The notes beneath the pieces were generated by a model. The model was given only the letters and a program-made list of their open reading frames with translations, did no database searches and was not told the DNA's origin. From an uncultured Clostridia bacterium (GTDB lineage Bacteria > Bacillota > Clostridia > Lachnospirales > Lachnospiraceae), in the NCBI GenBank assembly GCA_946614685.1, contig CAMOHF010000002.1, forward strand, positions 1-18,157: 18,157 bases of DNA. Direction: 5' to 3'. Below, in pieces: positions 15,093 to 18,157 of the stretch (positions are counted from its first letter, which is position 1; the number at the start of each line of letters is the position of its first letter). The position numbers and the translations under genes were made by a program.

Positions 15093-16744
15093 TCCGCCGG
15101 AAGCGGCTTGGAGAAATAATACCCCTGTATGATCTGGCATCCCATGCTCTTCAGTATGTCAAGCTGGGCCTGCTCTTCCACGCCCTCAGCCACAACCGGC
15201 ACGTCGAGGAACCTGGAGATATCCATCACCAGTTCGCACAACTTCAGGCTTTTTTCATCCTTAAGCATGTTGCGGACAAATTTCATGTCCATCTTCAGTA
15301 CATCGATAGGGATGGTCGTGAGCATATTGAGTGAGGAGTATCCGGATCCGAAATCATCCATCTCAATTCGAAATCCCCTGTCTCTTAAGTTATTCACCAC
15401 CTCGATCAGTCGGTCCGCACTGTCCGAGTAGGCGCTTTCCGTAATCTCAAGCAAGAGATCTTTGGTCGTAAGACCGTTCTTCTTCAAAATCCCCAAAAGC
15501 CGATCCTCCAGATTGGGATCAAATATATCGATGCGCGATACATTGACGGAAACAGGCACCGCCACGCCGAATCTGTCTTTCCAGTGTGCGATCTTTAATG
15601 CGGCTTCCTCCCAGACATAGCGATCCAGCTTCTGTATGAGTCCGTTCCCTTCGAAGAGCGGTATAAAGTCTCCGGGGCTGATCATCCCGAGTTCCGGATG
15701 CTTCCAGCGAATCAGCGCCTCGGCGCTTCGAAGAACCGGCTTATCGCCGTCAATGCCGTACTTGGGCTGAAAGAACACGACAAAATCCTTGTGCTCAATG
15801 GATCTGTCCATATCACGGATCAGTCTCTCGTGATAGAGCTGCCTGTCATGGGCCGCACTGTCGTAGTAGGCTACCTGATGCGTATAATCTCCGCGGAGCC
15901 CGTCACATGCGAGTTTGGCGTGATCGAACCACTGCTCCGGCGGATCAAGACGATTCACATGCTTATTGATGCCCACCCGCAGTCTAATCTTGGCACTCTG
16001 AAAAGAAACGCCCGACATCTCCTTCAGGATGCGGTCTGCGATCGCACCGCCTTCGGACACATCTGCGCAATAGATATAAAACGTATCCGCAGCGCTTCTG
16101 CATGCGATACCGTAATTCTCTCCGAGTTCTTCCGTGATCGTGGATGCGATCTTTCGGAGGATCTGATCCCCCTCACTGTGTCCGTGGATTTCGTTGATCA
16201 GATGGAAATGCTCGATATCCATCACGATGGCATCCATCTCGGCATCGCTGTACTTCTCTATCTGTCTAATGTATTCGAAAAAGAAATCCCTGGTATAAAG
16301 GCCCGTCAAGGGATCCGTCTCCGCGGAATCGATCAGTTCCTTTTTCTCATACAGATCGATGATCCTTTCACATCTTGCCAGTATCACCTCGGGCATGTTG
16401 TACGGCTTCTTGATAAAATCATCCGCACCCCCGCGTATACTCGAAACCTCCGCGTCTTCATCCTGCGTTATAACGATCACGGGTATGCGTGAAAGTGCAC
16501 GGTCCTCTCTGCAGATCCTAAGCACCTCTTCCCCGTTCATCACAGGCATCATAAGATCAAGCAGGATCAGAGACACGGAATCCGCTTCCTCCCGGAGAAT
16601 GTCGACAGCCTCCTGCCCGTTCTCGGCACAGATAACCTCATAATCCTGCGCAAGGATGTTCCCCAGGATCTCGCGGTTAATCCGCTCATCCTCCACCACA
16701 AGAACCTTTCGCTTTGCTCTGACATTTCGAAGTATCCTGTTCAT
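15038..16744 (-). CDS. REC - degenerate GGDEF - EAL protein (probable c-di-GMP phosphodiesterase)
   Basis: The 568-residue response regulator should hydrolyse c-di-GMP when phosphorylated. REC (about 12-130) has E18/D19, D63 in LILLDLMMP and K113. The GGDEF domain (about 140-300) keeps its fold motifs (DIEHFHLINEIHGHSEGD), but its active-site loop reads SAADTF (217-222). Both glycines and the catalytic Glu are lost, so no cyclase activity is expected. EAL (about 305-560) has all expected residues: E342 of EAL, N401, E433, D463/D464, K484, E520 and Q540, so phosphodiesterase activity is likely. A GGGAGG site lies seven bases before the ATG. It follows the HPt gene by 17 bp and is the last gene of that operon. 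No membrane segment. Confidence 0.93.
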   Translation of the reverse strand: MNRILRNVRAKRKVLVVEDERINREILGNILAQDYEVICAENGQEAVDILREEADSVSLILLDLMMPVMNGEEVLRICREDRALSRIPVIVITQDEDAEVSSIRGGADDFIKKPYNMPEVILARCERIIDLYEKKELIDSAETDPLTGLYTRDFFFEYIRQIEKYSDAEMDAIVMDIEHFHLINEIHGHSEGDQILRKIASTITEELGENYGIACRSAADTFYIYCADVSEGGAIADRILKEMSGVSFQSAKIRLRVGINKHVNRLDPPEQWFDHAKLACDGLRGDYTHQVAYYDSAAHDRQLYHERLIRDMDRSIEHKDFVVFFQPKYGIDGDKPVLRSAEALIRWKHPELGMISPGDFIPLFEGNGLIQKLDRYVWEEAALKIAHWKDRFGVAVPVSVNVSRIDIFDPNLEDRLLGILKKNGLTTKDLLLEITESAYSDSADRLIEVVNNLRDRGFRIEMDDFGSGYSSLNMLTTIPIDVLKMDMKFVRNMLKDEKSLKLCELVMDISRFLDVPVVAEGVEEQAQLDILKSMGCQIIQGYYFSKPLPADQFEELLERSADLSAKNF

Positions 16745-16761
16745 CGTATCTACCTCCCGGC

Positions 16762-17103
16762 CTATTCACGCAGGGCTGCAAGCGCGTCCCTCTCCCGGAC
16801 GAGTTCAGCCACCAGTCCCTTGTAATCGGCATCGGCTCTGCTCCGCAGCAGTTCCGTGATCTCCGAAGCTTTTTCAAACAAAGGGGTAAGTGACAGATTC
16901 CCGAGCACTCCCTTTAAGGCATGTGCCGCCTCAAAGGCCGCATCGAGATTCCCGGCTTCGATCGCACCCGAAAGCTCATCGAATTTCTTCTCGGTCGGCA
17001 CCGAGTCCACCAGCCGAAGATACAGTGCCTCGTTCCCCATACACACGGCAAGTCCCTTCCCGGTATCGGCGCCAAACTTCTGTAATGCCTCCAATGTAAT
17101 CAT
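16762..17103 (-). CDS. Free-standing HPt (histidine phosphotransfer) protein
   Basis: This 113-residue helical protein carries AAHALKGVLGNLSL with H61 as the phospho-accepting histidine, and K64/G65 as usual for HPt. It should shuttle phosphate between the hybrid kinase encoded just upstream and receiver domains such as those of the EAL protein downstream or the facing multi-receiver protein. The ATG at 17103 has TTAGGAGGAG just upstream, which contains the TAG stop of the kinase gene, so translation is probably coupled across the 11-bp gap. A longer start twelve codons upstream would run into the kinase gene and is not used. Confidence 0.92.
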   Translation of the reverse strand: MITLEALQKFGADTGKGLAVCMGNEALYLRLVDSVPTEKKFDELSGAIEAGNLDAAFEAAHALKGVLGNLSLTPLFEKASEITELLRSRADADYKGLVAELVRERDALAALRE

Positions 17104-17114
17104 ACGATCTCCTC

Positions 17115-18157
17115 CTAATCTTCCCGTTCGGCCGCCCATATCAGTTCCCCAAGCGTCCGATATAACCGCTCCGGCTCAACCGGCTTTGAAAGATGTGCAT
17201 TCATTCCGACCTGCAGCGAGCGTTGTACATCCTCATCAAATGCATTTGCGGTAAGAGCTATGATCGGAACCGCGGATGCGTCGGCCCGGTCAAGCGCCCG
17301 TATCTTCTCCGTTGTCTCAAGCCCGTCCATCTCGGGCATGCGTATATCCATAAGCACGGCGTCATAGGAACCCACCGCGCTCTGCGAAAACATATCCAGT
17401 GCCTCCCTGCCGTTTTCGGCATGGTCGATCTGCGCGCCCTTTATCGCAAGTACCTCTTTCATGATCTCCGCGTTGATGATCACGTCCTCAGCCAGAAGGA
17501 TGCGCTTTCCTTCCAGAGATGCTACACAGACATCGCGATCGGCATCCTCATGGGGCATCGGCGACTCGCAGATCCTGAGCGGTATGACAACCGTAAATTC
17601 GGTCCCCGCATGCTTCTTTGACGCCACGGAGATCGATCCGTTCATCGTCTCCACGATGTTCTTCGTGATCGCCATGCCAAGCCCGGTACTCCCGTACCTG
17701 TTCGTACTGCCGCCGTGTTCCTGCGCAAAGGGATCGAAAACCTTGGAGATGAAGTCTTCGTCCATACCGATTCCCGTATCCCTTATGCTGAATTTCAGTG
17801 TGGACTGATCTTCAAATACCGCTGTCCGGTCAACCGAAAGGCACACGCTCCCCGGAGCATCGGTAAATTTGACCGCATTGCCGAGGATGTTGATGAGGAC
17901 TTCCTTCAGTTTCATCTCATCGCCCTCATAGCAATCTGGCACGTCTTCGACAATGCTGTAGGAATATGTAAGCCCCTTGTCGTCGCACTGCGTCGAAACC
18001 ATGTCATTGACCTGCTTTAAGACAGACCTCAAGGAAAAGGCCTCGTTCTTAAGGAGCATCTTTCCGGACTCGATGCGGCTCATATCCAGTATGTCATTGA
18101 TCAGATCCCGCAAATGTGCGGCGCTTGCTCCGCTCTTCTCCCGGTACTGTCTCGCAT
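17115..18157 (-). CDS. Hybrid histidine kinase, C-terminal part (HisKA end, HATPase, REC)
   Basis: The gene enters from beyond the right edge; 346 complete codons can be read. The fragment begins in the second helix of the dimerisation domain (YREKSGASAAHLRDLINDIL), so the phospho-accepting His and any sensor lie outside the window. The HATPase_c part has an N box (EVLINILGNAVKF), a G1 box (RDTGIGMD), an F box (FDPFAQEHGG) and a G2 box (GSTGLGMAI). A C-terminal receiver (about 215-340 of the visible part) has AED, acceptor Asp in AVLMDIRMPEMDG and a conserved KPVEP lysine. It should phosphorylate its own receiver and hand phosphate to the HPt protein encoded 11 bp downstream. An apparent TTG start at 18113 is only an internal Leu codon. 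Confidence 0.93.
   Translation of the reverse strand, partial: ARQYREKSGASAAHLRDLINDILDMSRIESGKMLLKNEAFSLRSVLKQVNDMVSTQCDDKGLTYSYSIVEDVPDCYEGDEMKLKEVLINILGNAVKFTDAPGSVCLSVDRTAVFEDQSTLKFSIRDTGIGMDEDFISKVFDPFAQEHGGSTNRYGSTGLGMAITKNIVETMNGSISVASKKHAGTEFTVVIPLRICESPMPHEDADRDVCVASLEGKRILLAEDVIINAEIMKEVLAIKGAQIDHAENGREALDMFSQSAVGSYDAVLMDIRMPEMDGLETTEKIRALDRADASAVPIIALTANAFDEDVQRSLQVGMNAHLSKPVEPERLYRTLGELIWAAERED

Noticed and set aside
15090..15115. Bidirectional terminator at the facing gene ends
   Set aside because: CCGC-CGGAA-GCGG gives only a 4-bp stem, without T-tracts, and lies inside the EAL coding sequence.
15698..16492. Plus-strand open frame opposite the REC-GGDEF-EAL gene
   Set aside because: The minus-strand gene has all family motifs; the opposite frame has none.

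Overview
The window looks like a chromosomal stretch from a Gram-positive anaerobe of the class Clostridia, most likely a Lachnospiraceae-type gut or rumen bacterium. This is inferred from gene content: a cytoplasmic GH3 beta-glucosidase with swapped domains, a SEC-C methionine aminopeptidase, a short-form Orn/Lys/Arg decarboxylase, a SpoVK/CbxX-type AAA+ ATPase, a FeoA-FeoB fusion, a CapA-like lipoprotein, CheX-type and c-di-GMP signalling proteins, and strong AGGAGG-type ribosome binding sites. Species cannot be assigned by reading alone. Coding density is very high. All genes but one lie on the minus strand.

Region A (1-285) has no gene. It holds a strongly folded inverted-repeat element (126-253) and, further left, short hairpins in sequence that resembles the 3' end of an IS200/IS605-type (TnpB) element. 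The second call is tentative.

Region B (286-9655, minus) is one apparent seven-gene operon read leftward from an extended -10 promoter near 9700. Its order is a CheX-domain protein with N-terminal helical repeats, a CapA-like lipoprotein, Maf nucleotide pyrophosphatase, a TerB-like/AAA+ ATPase, an Orn/Lys/Arg decarboxylase, methionine aminopeptidase and GH3 beta-glucosidase. Most junctions are between a 1-nt overlap and 6 nt; the last two are 26 nt.

Region C (9756-13298, minus) is a three-gene operon with a thiamine-binding (MTH1187/DUF77-type) small protein, a FeoA-FeoB ferrous iron transporter and a LicD-family phosphotransferase. It is read from a second extended -10 promoter near 13335.

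Region D (13476-18157) is a signalling island. A plus-strand protein with the layout REC-HPt-degenerate REC-REC faces a minus-strand operon of a hybrid histidine kinase (cut by the window end), a free HPt protein and a REC-degenerate GGDEF-EAL protein. The facing genes overlap tail to tail by 55 bp. Together they look like a dispersed His-Asp phosphorelay that ends in c-di-GMP hydrolysis. I see no CRISPR array, tRNA, rRNA or complete mobile element.
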